62,474 bases of DNA from Deltaproteobacteria bacterium (lineage in GTDB: Bacteria > Desulfobacterota > Desulfuromonadia > Desulfuromonadales > BM103), in contig JAGXHL010000039.1 in the NCBI GenBank assembly GCA_024636215.1, positions 1 to 62,474 on the forward strand, read 5' to 3'. Of the stretch, positions 26,339-36,572 are shown piece after piece. The translations under genes and the position numbers were made by a program. A model generated the notes under the pieces. That model saw nothing but the letters and a program-made list of their open reading frames with translations, did no database searches and was not told the DNA's origin. Numbering within the stretch: the first letter of the stretch is position 1; every line of letters begins with the position of its first letter.

Positions 26339-26721
26339 CCGTGCGCTACGCTGAAACTGACGCCCAGGGTGTTGTGCATCACGCCAACTACCTTACCTGG
26401 TTCGAAGAGGGCCGCTCCGAGTTCCTGCGTCAACAGGGTTGCTATTACAGTGATATGGAGAGGGATGGGCTTTTTGTCATCGTCGCCAGTGCGACGGTTG
26501 AATACCGCGCCCCCTCTTATTATGAAGACCGCATCACCATTGCCACGACCCTGGAGAAGGGTCGGGGACGCTTGCTGGAATTCTCATACAAGGCGACCAA
26601 TCAGAACGGAGTTCTCGTCGCCGAAGGCCAGACCCGCCATCTGGTCCTGGATGCAGAGCGGCGCACGGTCTCTGTCCCCGATAAATATCAACAACTCATA
26701 AGAAACAGCTGTAAGCTTTAA
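26302..26721 (+). CDS. Hot-dog acyl-CoA thioesterase (YbgC/FadM type)
   Basis: 139 residues. 4HBT signature VRYAETDAQGVVHHANYLTW with the catalytic Asp and the HHANY loop. The size fits YbgC/FadM thioesterases, which hydrolyse acyl-CoA esters in the cytosol. It is not in a tol-pal cluster, so the ybgC name is not assured. Confidence 0.88.
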   Translation: MPDRTPTRNFTLTVRYAETDAQGVVHHANYLTWFEEGRSEFLRQQGCYYSDMERDGLFVIVASATVEYRAPSYYEDRITIATTLEKGRGRLLEFSYKATNQNGVLVAEGQTRHLVLDAERRTVSVPDKYQQLIRNSCKL

Positions 26722-26750
26722 GGCTGTAGGGCTTTAAGGTTTTAAACGTT

Positions 26751-26782
26751 ATAGCTTTACAGCCCTATAGCTTTACAGCTGC
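26751..26782. repeat. 16-bp tandem duplication before tRNA-Val
   Basis: ATAGCTTTACAGCCCT is repeated twice, the second copy with two changes at its end. Confidence 0.7.
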
Positions 26783-26861
26783 TTTATCTTCCCCATTGAC
26801 TCGCTCTGCTGTTGCTGTTATAAAAATCCTCCGCTTCAAGCATCACTAAAATCAAAAATCC

Positions 26862-26936
26862 GCAGGTATAGCTCAGCGGGAGAGCACTCGCCTCACACGC
26901 GAGGGGTCGTTGGTTCAATCCCAACTACCTGCACCA
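26862..26936 (+). tRNA. tRNA-Val (anticodon CAC)
   Basis: Full cloverleaf: acceptor GCAGGTA/TACCTGC, D arm GCTC/GAGC, anticodon stem CTCGC/GCGAG with loop CTCACAC, T arm GTTGG/CCAAC, CCA encoded. Reads GTG codons. Confidence 0.95.
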
Positions 26937-26940
26937 TTAT

Positions 26941-26982
26941 GAGGCTTGCGTAAACTACTTATGCGCAAGCCTCTTTCCTTTT
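26941..26982 (+). terminator. Terminator after tRNA-Val(CAC)
   Basis: GAGGCTTGCG pairs with CGCAAGCCTC around a 13-base loop, followed by a T-rich run. Confidence 0.8.
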
Positions 26983-27143
26983 AATTTTTCGGCATGACTG
27001 TGACTGACCCTGATGAAGCTTTTAATAATATTGATCAGAGGTCATGCGGACCTCTGATATATTTAACAAGCACCGGAAATTACGCTGAAAAGTGCTTGAC
27101 AGGGCGAGTCTCCTTTGTTAAATGTATGCAGCATTTTGAGTGA

Positions 27144-27218
27144 AGACGCGTAGCTCAGTGGGAGAGCACTACACTGACACTGTAGGGGTCGGCGGTTCAA
27201 TCCCGCCCGCGTCTACCA
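27144..27218 (+). tRNA. tRNA-Val (anticodon GAC)
   Basis: Acceptor AGACGCG/CGCGTCT, D arm GCTC/GAGC, anticodon stem CTACA/TGTAG with loop CTGACAC, T arm GGCGG/CCGCC, CCA encoded. Reads GTC/GTT codons. Confidence 0.95.
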
Positions 27219-27236
27219 TAACCGCTCAAGGCAGGC

Positions 27237-27262
27237 AGAGGCATCCATGGATGCCTCTTTTC
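27237..27262 (+). terminator. Terminator after tRNA-Val(GAC)
   Basis: AGAGGCATCC pairs with the mirror GGATGCCTCT, followed by TTTT. Confidence 0.8.
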
Positions 27263-27274
27263 GTTAGAGACCAA

Positions 27275-27330
27275 TGACCTGTGACGAGTGACCTGTGACG
27301 AGTGACCTGTGACGAGTGACCTGTGACGAG
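27275..27330. repeat. 14-bp tandem repeat, four exact units
   Basis: TGACCTGTGACGAG is repeated four times. Each unit is two 7-mers sharing TGAC. It lies in the thrS leader. Confidence 0.9.
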
Positions 27331-27355
27331 TGATCAGTGACCAGAGGGAATCAAG

Positions 27356-29272
27356 ATGTCGCTTCTGAATGTAACATTGCCGGACGGAACCGTTAAGGAA
27401 GTCACTGCCGGAACTACGCCGCTTGACGTAGCGCGTTCGATCGGTGAAGGCCTTGCCCGCCAGACTGTTGCGGCTTTTCTCGGTGACACCCTGGTCGACG
27501 TGACGACTCCTATCGATAGCGACGTTGCCTTGCGCCTGGTCACCCTGAATACCCCCGAAGGCCTCGAGATCTATCGTCATTCAACCGCTCATTTGATGGC
27601 TCATGCGGTTAAAGAGCTTTACGGTCATGAGGTTCAGGTTACCATCGGTCCGGCGATCGAGTCCGGCTTCTATTACGATTTCTACAGCGATACCCACACC
27701 TTCAGTCCCGAAGAGTTTGACGCCATCGAGCAGAAGATGAAGGAGTTGGCCAAGGCTGACCTGCCGATCGAGCGTCAGGTTGTGAAAAGCTCCGAAGCGA
27801 TTGCCCTGTTCCGCGAGATGGGTGAGACGTATAAGGTTGAGTTGATCGAAGACCTTGACGTGGAGGAAGTGACTCTTTATCGCCAGGGGACTTTTGTTGA
27901 CCTCTGCCGGGGACCGCACATCCCCACAACAGGTTTGCTTAAAGTCTTCAAGCTGACCAGCGTTGCCGGTGCTTATTGGCGGGGTGATGAGAAGAACGCC
28001 ATGCTGCAACGCATCTACGCGACCGCTTTTACAGACAAGAAAGAACTCAAGCAACATCTGCATCGCATCGAGGAAGCCAAGAAGCGTGACCACCGCAAGC
28101 TCGGTCGCGAGCTCGATCTCTTCTCCTTTAGTGATGAAGCCGGCGCAGGCCTGGTGATCTGGCACCCCAAGGGGGCCATGTTAAGAACCCTGCTGGAAGA
28201 CTTCGAGAAGCGTGAGCATCTCAAGCGCGGTTACGATATCGTCATGGGGCCGCAGATCCTGCGTACCGAGCTCTGGCAAACCTCAGGGCATTTTGATAAT
28301 TATCGCGAAAATATGTATTTCACCGAGGTTGACGAGCAGAGTTACGGCATCAAGCCGATGAACTGTCTCGCTCACATGCTGATTTACAGGTCTAAAAGAC
28401 GTTCCTATCGCGACCTGCCTCTGCGCTACTTCGAGTTGGGGACGGTCCATCGTCACGAGAAGAGCGGTGTTCTGCACGGGCTGCTGCGTGTGCGCGGCTT
28501 TACTCAGGATGACGCGCATATCCTCTGTACCCCGGAGCAGCTTGACGGTGAGATCAAAGACGTCTTGAGCTTTGTTCAGTATGTCATGGGCATCTTTGGC
28601 TTCGAATACGAACTGGAAATATCGACGCGGCCTGAAAAGGCTATCGGATCGGACGAAGACTGGGAGCGTGCAACCCATGCTTTGCAGAGTGCTCTCGACG
28701 ACACCGGACTGCCTTATGAGATTAACGAGGGCGACGGCGCTTTTTATGGTCCGAAGATCGATATCAAGCTCAAGGACGCTCTTGACAGGAAGTGGCAGTG
28801 TGCTACAATCCAGTGCGATTTCACCCTCCCGGAGCGGTTTGATCTAAGTTATGTCGGGAGTGACGGCGAGAAACATCGGCCGGTTATGGTCCACCGGGTT
28901 ATTCTGGGGGCCATTGAACGTTTTATTGGCGTGTTGATTGAGCATTACGCTGGCAACTTCCCTCTCTGGATTTCTCCGGTTCAGGTAAAGGTTCTCAACG
29001 TAACCGATAGCCAGGCCGATTATGTCAATAAGGTCTGTGCTGAGTTGCGTGAACAGGGTGTTCGCGTACAGGCTGATTTACGCAACGAAAAACTGGGTTT
29101 CAAGATCCGTGAAGCCCAGATGGAAAAAGTTCCCTATATGTTGGTCATCGGCGACCAGGAAGTGGCCGCAGGGACCGTAACCGCTCGTCATCGTTCCGGT
29201 GAAAACCTGGAGCCTATGTCGCCAGCGGATTTTGTTCAATTCATCCAAAAAGAATGTCGACAGTTTCATTAG
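27356..29272 (+). CDS. thrS: Threonyl-tRNA synthetase
   Basis: 638 residues, standard length. N-terminal TGS domain (about 1-60), editing domain with [11 protein letters not shown] and CRGPH, class II catalytic core with the zinc ligands in MNCLAHM and the paired His, motif 2 [12 protein letters not shown], and a C-terminal anticodon-binding domain. GAGGGAATCAAG precedes the ATG. It heads the conserved thrS-infC-rpmI-rplT order. Confidence 0.98.
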   Translation: MSLLNVTLPDGTVKEVTAGTTPLDVARSIGEGLARQTVAAFLGDTLVDVTTPIDSDVALRLVTLNTPEGLEIYRHSTAHLMAHAVKELYGHEVQVTIGPAIESGFYYDFYSDTHTFSPEEFDAIEQKMKELAKADLPIERQVVKSSEAIALFREMGETYKVELIEDLDVEEVTLYRQGTFVDLCRGPHIPTTGLLKVFKLTSVAGAYWRGDEKNAMLQRIYATAFTDKKELKQHLHRIEEAKKRDHRKLGRELDLFSFSDEAGAGLVIWHPKGAMLRTLLEDFEKREHLKRGYDIVMGPQILRTELWQTSGHFDNYRENMYFTEVDEQSYGIKPMNCLAHMLIYRSKRRSYRDLPLRYFELGTVHRHEKSGVLHGLLRVRGFTQDDAHILCTPEQLDGEIKDVLSFVQYVMGIFGFEYELEISTRPEKAIGSDEDWERATHALQSALDDTGLPYEINEGDGAFYGPKIDIKLKDALDRKWQCATIQCDFTLPERFDLSYVGSDGEKHRPVMVHRVILGAIERFIGVLIEHYAGNFPLWISPVQVKVLNVTDSQADYVNKVCAELREQGVRVQADLRNEKLGFKIREAQMEKVPYMLVIGDQEVAAGTVTARHRSGENLEPMSPADFVQFIQKECRQFH

Positions 29273-29282
29273 GAGGTGCGTC

Positions 29283-29798
29283 ATAAGCAAGGACACAACA
29301 AATATCAACCAGGCAATTCGTTCCAGTGAAGTTCGCGTCATTGATGATGAGAACAATCAGTTGGGAATTATGGACCTTAACTCTGCTCTGCAGGCTGCAG
29401 ATGAGCAAGGTCTTGACCTGGTTGAAGTTTCGCCGACCGCAAAGCCCCCTGTTTGCCGGATTATGGACTATGGCAAATATAAGTATCAGCAAAGCAAACG
29501 CGCCGCTGAAGCCAAGAAAAAACAGGTCAGGGTTGAGATCAAGGAAGTCAAGCTGCGGCCCAAAACTGATGAGCACGACTATCAGTTCAAACTGAAAAAT
29601 GCCATACGTTTTCTCGGCGAAGGTAACAAGGTCAAAGTGACCATTATGTTCCGTGGCCGAGAGGTGACGCATCCGGAGTTCGGCCGCCGCATCCTCGAAA
29701 GGGTTGCGACAGATGTTGCCGACCTCGGTCAGGTAGAAAGCCGGCCAAACATGTCCGGACGCTTCATGAGCATGGTGATCAGCCCGATCAAAAAATAA
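29283..29798 (+). CDS. infC: Translation initiation factor IF-3, non-AUG start
   Basis: 171 residues. AGGAGG sits ideally spaced before an ATA (Ile-Ser-Lys-Asp), ten bases after the thrS stop, and the family N-terminus (INQAIRSSEVRVIDDENNQ) begins just after. The nearest in-frame ATG is 84 bases upstream, inside thrS, so the start is very likely ATA. Rare starts in infC are known to let IF-3 repress its own translation. The N and C domains joined by the Lys-rich linker (KRAAEAKKKQ) are intact. Confidence 0.95.
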   Translation: MSKDTTNINQAIRSSEVRVIDDENNQLGIMDLNSALQAADEQGLDLVEVSPTAKPPVCRIMDYGKYKYQQSKRAAEAKKKQVRVEIKEVKLRPKTDEHDYQFKLKNAIRFLGEGNKVKVTIMFRGREVTHPEFGRRILERVATDVADLGQVESRPNMSGRFMSMVISPIKK

Positions 29799-29849
29799 AG
29801 ATAACGGCTTAAGTCCGTTACAGAATCAAAATATATAAGGAGAAATGTA

Positions 29850-30047
29850 ATGCCTAAGATCAAGACCAATCGCGGAGCAGCCAAACGCTTCCGTAAGACT
29901 GGAACCGGCAAGATCCGTCGCAACAAGGCGTTTACCAGTCACATTCTGACCAAGAAGTCGACCAAGCGTAAGCGTGACCTGCGTCAATCGACCCTGGTTG
30001 ACAAGGCCGATGCCAAGAATATCAGCTGTCTGATCCCTTACCTGTAA
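29850..30047 (+). CDS. rpmI: Ribosomal protein bL35
   Basis: 65 residues, typical length. Starts [17 protein letters not shown] and is rich in Lys/Arg. AAGGAG precedes the ATG. A short hairpin (TAACGG/CCGTTA) precedes it. Confidence 0.97.
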   Translation: MPKIKTNRGAAKRFRKTGTGKIRRNKAFTSHILTKKSTKRKRDLRQSTLVDKADAKNISCLIPYL

Positions 30048-30153
30048 GGGGCGACAGTTCCACACAACTCGTGAACTGTGGGGCTTAATATCTCCCCCTG
30101 CAGATCCGGGTGGCGGCAATGACCGCTTTTACTGACTTTCAAGGAGAACAGCA

Positions 30154-30510
30154 ATGGCAAGAGTAAAAAGAGGCTTTAAAGCCAGACGTAGACGCAACAA
30201 GGTATTAAAGCTTGCAAAAGGCTATCGTGGCGCCCGCAGCAAATTGTTTCGGAGTGCAACCGAAGCCGTCGATCGTGCACTTAATTATGCATACCGTGAC
30301 CGCCGTGTTCGCAAACGTGATTTCAGGGCCCTCTGGATTGCCCGGATCAACGCAGCGGCACGTGACAACGGCCTCTCTTACAGCCGCCTGATTCATGGCT
30401 TGAAGCAGGCAGAGATCGGGATCGATCGTAAAATCCTTGCCCAGCTCGCGGTCACTGACCTCGCCGGCTTTGGCTCTATCGTAGAGAAGGCCAAGGCCCA
30501 GCTTCAGTAG
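30154..30510 (+). CDS. rplT: Ribosomal protein bL20
   Basis: 118 residues, typical length. [20 protein letters not shown] at the N-terminus and [17 protein letters not shown] later are family hallmarks. AAGGAGAACAGC precedes the ATG. The rpmI-rplT spacer can form an ACAGTTC/GAACTGT hairpin; L20 is known to autoregulate in other bacteria. Confidence 0.97.
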   Translation: MARVKRGFKARRRRNKVLKLAKGYRGARSKLFRSATEAVDRALNYAYRDRRVRKRDFRALWIARINAAARDNGLSYSRLIHGLKQAEIGIDRKILAQLAVTDLAGFGSIVEKAKAQLQ

Positions 30511-30524
30511 CTGCCAAACGCTAA

Positions 30525-30556
30525 AGAGATGGGGCTTACCCCATCTCTTTTTTTTT
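30525..30556 (+). terminator. Strong terminator after rplT
   Basis: AGAGATGGGG-CTTA-CCCCATCTCT followed by eight or more T. A second hairpin (ACGACCTG/CAGGTCGT) at about 30561-30588 lies before pheS. Confidence 0.93.
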
Positions 30557-30608
30557 AATTACGACCTGGCTTTCAGTCAGGTCGTAGTATTCTCTGGTCT
30601 GGAATATC

Positions 30609-31625
30609 ATGAAAGATAAACTGAACAAGATCGAAGAGGCCGCCTTGCAGGCAGCGAATGAAGCTGTTGGCGAAGTTGAGTTGCAGCAGGTCCGTGCCCG
30701 TTACCTTGGGAAAAAAGGTGAGATGACTGCCGTCATGAAGGGCATGGGGCAGCTGTCTGCTGAAGAACGACCTTTGATCGGCAGCCTTGCCAACGAAGTG
30801 AAGAGCCGCCTGGAAGAGGCCTTTGCTGTAAGGCAGGAGACGTTGCGCCAGGAGCTGATACAGCAGAAACTTGCCAGCGAACGCCTTGATGTGTCCCTGC
30901 CTGGCCGCGTGCACAGGCCAGGATTCAAGCACCCGATCACCCGGGTGACTGAAGAAGTCGTCGGAATTTTTTCAGCGCTTGGTTTCGGGGTCGCGGAAGG
31001 CCCGGAGATCGAAAAGGATTTCTATAATTTCGAGGCTCTGAATATCCCGAAAGATCACCCGGCTCGTGACATGCAGGATACTTTCTACATCTCGGAAGAC
31101 GTTGTTTTGCGTACCCATACGTCACCGGTTCAGATTCGCACCATGCTGGATCACGCGCCTCCTGTCCGCGTGGTCGCTCCCGGTACCGTCTATCGTCGTG
31201 ATTCTGACCTCACGCATAGTCCGATGTTTCATCAGATTGAAGGTTTCCTGGTTGATCGCAAGGTGACCTTCGGTGATCTGAAGGGCATTCTGACGACCTT
31301 TATCAATGAATTCTTCGGTCAGAATATTGCCGTTCGTTTTCGCCCGTCCTTTTTTCCTTTCACTGAACCTAGTGCCGAAGTCGATATCCAGTGTGTTATC
31401 TGCGGCGGTAGCGGTTGCCGCGTTTGCAGCAACTCGGGCTGGTTGGAGATCCTCGGGAGCGGCATGATCGATCCCGAAGTCTTCAAGTCGGTTAATTATG
31501 ATCCGGAGCTCTACAGCGGTTTTGCCTTCGGTATGGGCATCGAGCGCCTTGCCATGCTCAAGTACGGTGTCAATGACCTGCGGCTTTTCTTTGAGAACGA
31601 CATGCGCTTTTTGAAGCAATTTTAA
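30609..31625 (+). CDS. pheS: Phenylalanyl-tRNA synthetase alpha subunit
   Basis: 338 residues. N-terminal coiled coil, then a class II core with the [20 protein letters not shown] and [10 protein letters not shown] segments, and [29 protein letters not shown] insert is typical of many bacterial PheS. It pairs with PheT encoded 180 bp downstream. Confidence 0.98.
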   Translation: MKDKLNKIEEAALQAANEAVGEVELQQVRARYLGKKGEMTAVMKGMGQLSAEERPLIGSLANEVKSRLEEAFAVRQETLRQELIQQKLASERLDVSLPGRVHRPGFKHPITRVTEEVVGIFSALGFGVAEGPEIEKDFYNFEALNIPKDHPARDMQDTFYISEDVVLRTHTSPVQIRTMLDHAPPVRVVAPGTVYRRDSDLTHSPMFHQIEGFLVDRKVTFGDLKGILTTFINEFFGQNIAVRFRPSFFPFTEPSAEVDIQCVICGGSGCRVCSNSGWLEILGSGMIDPEVFKSVNYDPELYSGFAFGMGIERLAMLKYGVNDLRLFFENDMRFLKQF

Positions 31626-31673
31626 GGGCGGGCTTGGGATCGGGGGCTGGGGGCTGGGGACCGGGGGCTTGGG

Positions 31674-31743
31674 ACTGGATACTGGGTACTGGGTACTGGG
31701 TACTGGGTACTGGATACTGGATACTGGATACTGGATACTGGAT
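31674..31743. repeat. 7-bp tandem repeat between pheS and pheT
   Basis: Ten units: ACTGGAT, then four ACTGGGT, then five ACTGGAT. The block structure points to stepwise duplication. It must be transcribed in any pheS-pheT mRNA. Confidence 0.92.
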
Positions 31744-31805
31744 ACTGCCCAAACATCATAAACTTTAACTGTTTACAGTTTTTTGTTTAACAAAGGACTT
31801 TAAGT

Positions 31806-34220
31806 ATGAAAGTCACCTTGAACTGGCTCAAGGAATACGTTGATTTCGATTTGGATGCTGACGAGCTTTCCCATCGCTTGACCATGACCGGCCTTGAAGT
31901 TGATGCCATGGAGCGTCTGGGCGAAGGCTTGGATACGGTTATCGTGGCCCGTCTTGCAGAGGTACAACCACACCCTGATGCGGATCGCCTGACTGTCTGC
32001 ACCGTTGATACGGGCAGCGCCACGCAACAGGTTGTTTGTGGTGCAAAAAACCACAAAACAGGCGATCTGATTGCTCTGGCCCAGGTCGGCACGGTTTTGC
32101 CCGGCGATTTCAAAATCAAAAAGTCGAAAATCCGTGGTCAGGAGTCATGCGGCATGCTCTGCTCAACCAGCGAGCTGGGTTTGTCGGAACAAGCCGATGG
32201 CATTCTGATCCTGCCACCAGACCTGATTTTGGGGCAGCCGGTGTTCGAACAGCTTAAGCTCAAGGATGTCATGTACGAGATTGGTTTGACCCCGAATCGA
32301 GCGGACTGCCTGAGTGTCCTGGGCGTTGCACGCGAGGTCTCTGCCATGGTGGACGACCCGTTGCGCCTGCCTGAACCTGCTCTTCATGAGAGCGGTCAGT
32401 CCATCGCCGAAAAAACCTCGGTCACTCTCGAAGATCCCAATCTATGCCCGCGCTACGCCGCACGTCTGATCGAGAATGTAAAAATCGGGCCGTCTCCGGA
32501 GTGGCTGGTGCGCAGGCTTGAGGCCATCGGACTAAGATCGATCAACAATGTTGTTGATGTCACCAATTTCGTTATGATGGAACTGGGCCAACCTCTGCAT
32601 GCCTTCGACTTCAATCTGCTGCGTGAGCGCCGGATTGTTGTGCGTCGAGCAGAAGAGGGAGCTCCGTTCACGACACTTGATGGCCAGGTCCGCACTTTGA
32701 TGGCTTCAGACCTGGTGATCTGTGATGGTGGCGGTCCGGTTGCCCTGGCGGGCATTATGGGCGGTGGCAACTCTGAAGTCAGCTCCGCGACCACCGATAT
32801 CCTCCTTGAAAGCGCCTATTTCAATCCGGTGACCATCCGTCGTACCAGCAAGCGCCTGGGCCTGCATACCGATGCCTCGCACCGTTTTGAGCGTGGCACT
32901 GATGTTGATATGGTGCCTCTGGCTCTTGACCGTGCTGCGGCCTTGATTGCCGAGCTGGCCTCAGGCCAGCTTGCCAGGGGAGTTGTTGATGCCTATCCTG
33001 CTGCCTTGTCGCGGCGCAGTGTGATGGTTACTGCATCAAAAACCTGTCAGGTTCTCGGTCTCGAGGTTGATGCCGGTGATATATGTCATAAACTCAAAGC
33101 CATCGGCCTCAAATGTGAAATTGTTGTTGACCGCAGTGATGGTGCGGTCAAGGTCGAAATCCCTAATTTCAGGCCTGACCTGGAGCGCGAAATTGACCTG
33201 ATCGAAGAAGTTGCGCGTCTGATTGGTTATGACGAGATTCCTGTAACCATGCCGACCAGCAGCCTGACCTGTCAACAGCTCCCTGATCATTTGAGCAGCG
33301 AACGGCAGGTCCGTGACCTGATGATTCAGCAGGGCTATTCGGAAGTCATCAACTACTCATTTTATAATGCGAGCTGCCTCAATAAACTGAGGATGGCTGA
33401 AGATGACGCGCGCCGCCAGAACATCAAGATCCTTAATCCCCTGACCGAAGAGCAGGGGGTGATGAGAACCACTCTGGTGCCGAGCCTGCTGGAAACTGCT
33501 TCACGGAATCTGGCCTATCGCAGTGAGAATCTTGCGCTTTTCGAGTTGCGACCGGTTTTTCAACCTGTTGAAGATTCCGAACTATCAGAAGAAAAACTGC
33601 GTCTGGTCGCCTTCCTCTGTGGCCGTCGTGAAACTCTGGGTTGGGCACAGTCTTCCGAGCAGGCCGATTTTTTCGATATGAAGGGAGTTGTTGAACAACT
33701 TCTGGTCAGCCTCGGTGTAAAGAATGTGTGCTGGCAGCCTGAGCATGATGAAAGCTTTTATCATCCCGGCAAATCCTGCGCAATTTACCAGGGTGAGCGT
33801 TTGCTTGGAACCCTGGGTGAACTCCACCCTGAAGTCGTGCGTAATTTTGACCTTGCTCCTGCATCCATCCTCTGTGACATCGATGTCGAAGCTCTCTTTG
33901 AATGTGGTGACACAACCATTCAGTTCAAACCCCTTTCGCGCTTCCCGGATGTGCAGAGAGACTCGGCGTTCCTGGTGGATCGGGAGGTCACTGCCCAGCA
34001 GGTATTCGGCGTTCTGAATGGGGTCAAACTCAAAGACCTGGAGAGCATTGAGCTGTTTGATGTCTACTGTGGCGAGGGTGTCCCTGAGGGCAAGAAAAGC
34101 ATGGCGATCCGTGCCTGTTATCGTGCCATGGACCGCACTCTCACTGATGAACTGATCCAGAATCTTCATGGAAAGCTGATCAAGGCGATGGAAAAGCAGC
34201 TAAAAGCTGAGCTTCGTTAA
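31806..34220 (+). CDS. pheT: Phenylalanyl-tRNA synthetase beta subunit
   Basis: 804 residues, normal length. N-terminal tRNA-binding (EMAP-like) domain, B3/B4 editing region, B5, class II-like core (RFERGTDVDMVPLALDRAA) and a C-terminal ferredoxin-fold anticodon-binding domain (PLSRFPDVQRDSAFLVD). AAAGGACTTTAAGT precedes the ATG. Confidence 0.98.
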   Translation: MKVTLNWLKEYVDFDLDADELSHRLTMTGLEVDAMERLGEGLDTVIVARLAEVQPHPDADRLTVCTVDTGSATQQVVCGAKNHKTGDLIALAQVGTVLPGDFKIKKSKIRGQESCGMLCSTSELGLSEQADGILILPPDLILGQPVFEQLKLKDVMYEIGLTPNRADCLSVLGVAREVSAMVDDPLRLPEPALHESGQSIAEKTSVTLEDPNLCPRYAARLIENVKIGPSPEWLVRRLEAIGLRSINNVVDVTNFVMMELGQPLHAFDFNLLRERRIVVRRAEEGAPFTTLDGQVRTLMASDLVICDGGGPVALAGIMGGGNSEVSSATTDILLESAYFNPVTIRRTSKRLGLHTDASHRFERGTDVDMVPLALDRAAALIAELASGQLARGVVDAYPAALSRRSVMVTASKTCQVLGLEVDAGDICHKLKAIGLKCEIVVDRSDGAVKVEIPNFRPDLEREIDLIEEVARLIGYDEIPVTMPTSSLTCQQLPDHLSSERQVRDLMIQQGYSEVINYSFYNASCLNKLRMAEDDARRQNIKILNPLTEEQGVMRTTLVPSLLETASRNLAYRSENLALFELRPVFQPVEDSELSEEKLRLVAFLCGRRETLGWAQSSEQADFFDMKGVVEQLLVSLGVKNVCWQPEHDESFYHPGKSCAIYQGERLLGTLGELHPEVVRNFDLAPASILCDIDVEALFECGDTTIQFKPLSRFPDVQRDSAFLVDREVTAQQVFGVLNGVKLKDLESIELFDVYCGEGVPEGKKSMAIRACYRAMDRTLTDELIQNLHGKLIKAMEKQLKAELR

Positions 34221-34229
34221 AAAAATCAT

Positions 34230-34259
34230 TTGCTTAGCGCGTTCGTGGTGTGATATAAA
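34230..34259 (+). promoter_or_regulatory. Promoter before ihfA
   Basis: TTGCTT, an 18-bp spacer, and TATAAA. An AGGAGG ribosome site follows just before the ihfA ATG. Confidence 0.5.
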
Positions 34260-34302
34260 CACCTGAAAATTCGGGTAGATATAAATTAGGAGGTGGATAT
34301 AT

Positions 34303-34584
34303 ATGACTAAGGCGGATCTTGTCGAAAATGTGTATCTGAAGACCGGTTTCTCTAAAAAAGAATCCGCAGAGATCGTCGAAATGGTTTTTGATATTATGAA
34401 AACCACTCTTGAAGACGGTGACAAAATCAAAATTGCCGGTTTCGGAAATTTCGTCGTCAAAGACAAAGCGACTCGCCGCGGCCGTAATCCACAGACTGGC
34501 GATGAGATTGAGATTTCTTCACGTCGTATCCTGACCTTCAAGCCGAGCCAGGTACTTAAAGCTGCTATCAACGACTCGGAGTAA
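34303..34584 (+). CDS. ihfA: Integration host factor alpha subunit
   Basis: 93 residues. HU/IHF fold with GFGNFVVKDKATRRGRNPQT and the DNA-intercalating RNPQTG arm. Its position after pheST is the conserved location of ihfA. It bends DNA and assists sigma-54 promoters, relevant to the NtrC-type regulator upstream. Confidence 0.95.
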   Translation: MTKADLVENVYLKTGFSKKESAEIVEMVFDIMKTTLEDGDKIKIAGFGNFVVKDKATRRGRNPQTGDEIEISSRRILTFKPSQVLKAAINDSE

Positions 34585-34624
34585 ATAAAGTTGGCCCGCT
34601 CCGCCATCTTCAGGAGTTCGGCGC

Positions 34625-35095
34625 ATGGACTTTCAGATTCCCGAAAAGCTGTATTACAAAATCGGTGAAGTTGCCAAGTTCACCGGTATCAAAACTCACG
34701 TGCTCCGCTACTGGGAGACAGAGTTTAAAGCCATCCGACCAAACAAGAGCCGCAGTAACCAGCGGCTCTACCGCAAGCAGGATGTTGATCTGATCCTGCA
34801 CCTTAAAGATCTTCTCTACAATCAAGGTTTTACCATAGCAGGTGCACGTAAGAAGTTACGTGAAAAGCCAGCCGCCAACACTGTTGAGGCGGCCAAAATT
34901 GTTGATGCGACTAAAGCTGCCGAGACTCCTGAAACTCAGGCAGCGCCTGCTGCTGTTAAGACCAGTGAACCGGCCCCTGATGCATCCTCAGATCAGCTGG
35001 CACTGCCACTGTCAGGGTCTTACGATCCGAAACTGCTTAAGGAAATCCGCCAGGATCTCCTGCGCCTCAAAAAGAGTCTGGAAACCAGTCCTTGA
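34625..35095 (+). CDS. MerR-family regulator
   Basis: 156 residues. N-terminal MerR winged helix (YKIGEVAKFTGIKTHVLRYW, then LYRKQDVDLILHLKDLL), a low-complexity Ala/Pro/Thr linker, and a helical tail. No Cys effector site, so not a metal-sensing MerR. The pheST-ihfA-merR order is conserved in related bacteria. Target unknown. Confidence 0.9.
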   Translation: MDFQIPEKLYYKIGEVAKFTGIKTHVLRYWETEFKAIRPNKSRSNQRLYRKQDVDLILHLKDLLYNQGFTIAGARKKLREKPAANTVEAAKIVDATKAAETPETQAAPAAVKTSEPAPDASSDQLALPLSGSYDPKLLKEIRQDLLRLKKSLETSP

Positions 35096-35137
35096 GACGC
35101 TACAGTTCATTGTCAACCTACTCCCAAGACATAACTC

Positions 35138-35917
35138 GTGCTGATTCTACTTACAAATGATGATGGAATTCATTCCGCAGGGTTGCAGGCGCTTGCCGAT
35201 GAAATGCAGTCTTTGGGCAGGGTTGTCGTCGTTGCTCCTGATCGGGAGAGAAGCGCAGTCGGACACGCTCTGACTCTGCATTCCCCGCTGCGGGCTGAAG
35301 AGATTCAAGCGAATAAATGGGCGGTCAGCGGAACACCGACCGATGCTGTCAGCCTTGGCGTTTACGGGTTGCTCAAGGAAAAGCCGGCCCTGGTGGTGTC
35401 TGGTATTAATAAGGGTGCCAACATGGGCGATGACCTGACCTATTCGGGGACCGTCGCTGCCGCGATGGAGGCCACCTTGATGGGGGTTCCCGCCATGGCC
35501 ATATCCCTGGCTTCGAAAAAATTCAGCTACGATAATTTTAAACATGCAGCCATTGTTGCCAGGCAACTGGCGGAAACGGTTCTGGACCACGGTCTGCCTG
35601 CTGATACCTTTATCAATGTCAACGTTCCCGATTCGAAGCCCCTAGGGATACGCTTAACCCGGCAAGGCAAGCGAGTTTATGAAGATGCCGTGGTGCAGAA
35701 CTGCGACCCCAGAGGCCGCATCTACTACTGGATCGGCGCCGGTGAACTCAGTTTTCAGAACCTTGATGGCACTGATTTTCATGCCGTTCACAACGGCTAT
35801 GTCTCCGTAACCCCACTGCATCTCGATTTGACCAACTATGCGGCTATGGACAGGCTCCGTCAATGGCAGCTGGAAGAAAAGTCTCTGCCTGACAGTAATT
35901 CCGGGATTGATTCATGA
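35138..35917 (+). CDS. surE: 5'-nucleotidase SurE
   Basis: 259 residues with a GTG start. [16 protein letters not shown] holds the metal-binding DD, and [19 protein letters not shown] is the second SurE block. Hydrolyses nucleoside monophosphates. It overlaps pcm by 4 bp (ATGA) and belongs to the surE-pcm-nlpD-rpoS stationary-phase group. Confidence 0.97.
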   Translation: MLILLTNDDGIHSAGLQALADEMQSLGRVVVVAPDRERSAVGHALTLHSPLRAEEIQANKWAVSGTPTDAVSLGVYGLLKEKPALVVSGINKGANMGDDLTYSGTVAAAMEATLMGVPAMAISLASKKFSYDNFKHAAIVARQLAETVLDHGLPADTFINVNVPDSKPLGIRLTRQGKRVYEDAVVQNCDPRGRIYYWIGAGELSFQNLDGTDFHAVHNGYVSVTPLHLDLTNYAAMDRLRQWQLEEKSLPDSNSGIDS

Positions 35918-36567
35918 AGGATTATACGATCTCTCGCCGCAGAATGGTTGAAGAGCAGATCATTGGCCGCGGTGTCACAGACCCGCGTGTCATCGGCGCA
36001 ATGCTCAAAGTTCCCCGCCATAAATTTGTCGAAGACGCGCTCGCCGGCAAAGCATATCAGGATGCGCCATTGCCGATCGGTGAGAAACAAACCATCTCTC
36101 AACCCTACATGGTTGCGCTTATGAGTGAAGCCTTGCTGCTTGATGGCTCTGAAACCGTTCTGGAGGTTGGAACCGGCTCCGGATATCAGGCCGCGGTTTT
36201 GGCCTTGCTCGCCGAACGGGTCTTCTCCCTTGAACGCATAGCGTCACTTGCTCGTCGAGCACGTAAGGTTTTGGACAGCAACGGCTTCAGCAAGGTGAAT
36301 ATCCGTCTTGCCGACGGCACTGTTGGCTGGCCGGCCATGGCCCCGTTCGACGGCATCATTGTTACGGCGGGGGCACCCAAAGTGCCGCAGGAGTACCTGG
36401 ACCAGTTATCGGTTGGAGGTCGCCTGATCATACCCGTCGGTGATCGGGACAGTCAGGTTCTGATGCGTATAACCCGGGTCGGAAAATGCGACTATAAAGA
36501 AGAAAAATTGCTCGGCTGCCGTTTTGTCCCCCTGATCGGCAACCAGGGCTGGAAACAGGAGTTATAA
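35914..36567 (+). CDS. pcm: Protein-L-isoaspartate O-methyltransferase
   Basis: 217 residues. SAM motif [16 protein letters not shown], the PIMT N-terminal block [11 protein letters not shown], and [14 protein letters not shown]. Repairs isoaspartyl damage. Coupled to surE by an ATGA overlap. Confidence 0.97.
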   Translation: MKDYTISRRRMVEEQIIGRGVTDPRVIGAMLKVPRHKFVEDALAGKAYQDAPLPIGEKQTISQPYMVALMSEALLLDGSETVLEVGTGSGYQAAVLALLAERVFSLERIASLARRARKVLDSNGFSKVNIRLADGTVGWPAMAPFDGIIVTAGAPKVPQEYLDQLSVGGRLIIPVGDRDSQVLMRITRVGKCDYKEEKLLGCRFVPLIGNQGWKQEL

Positions 36568-36572
36568 TCGGC

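Noticed and set aside
27275..27330. 14-bp repeats before thrS as a T-box or other riboswitch.
   Set aside because: No T-box stem or terminator/antiterminator pair; the sequence is a plain tandem duplication.
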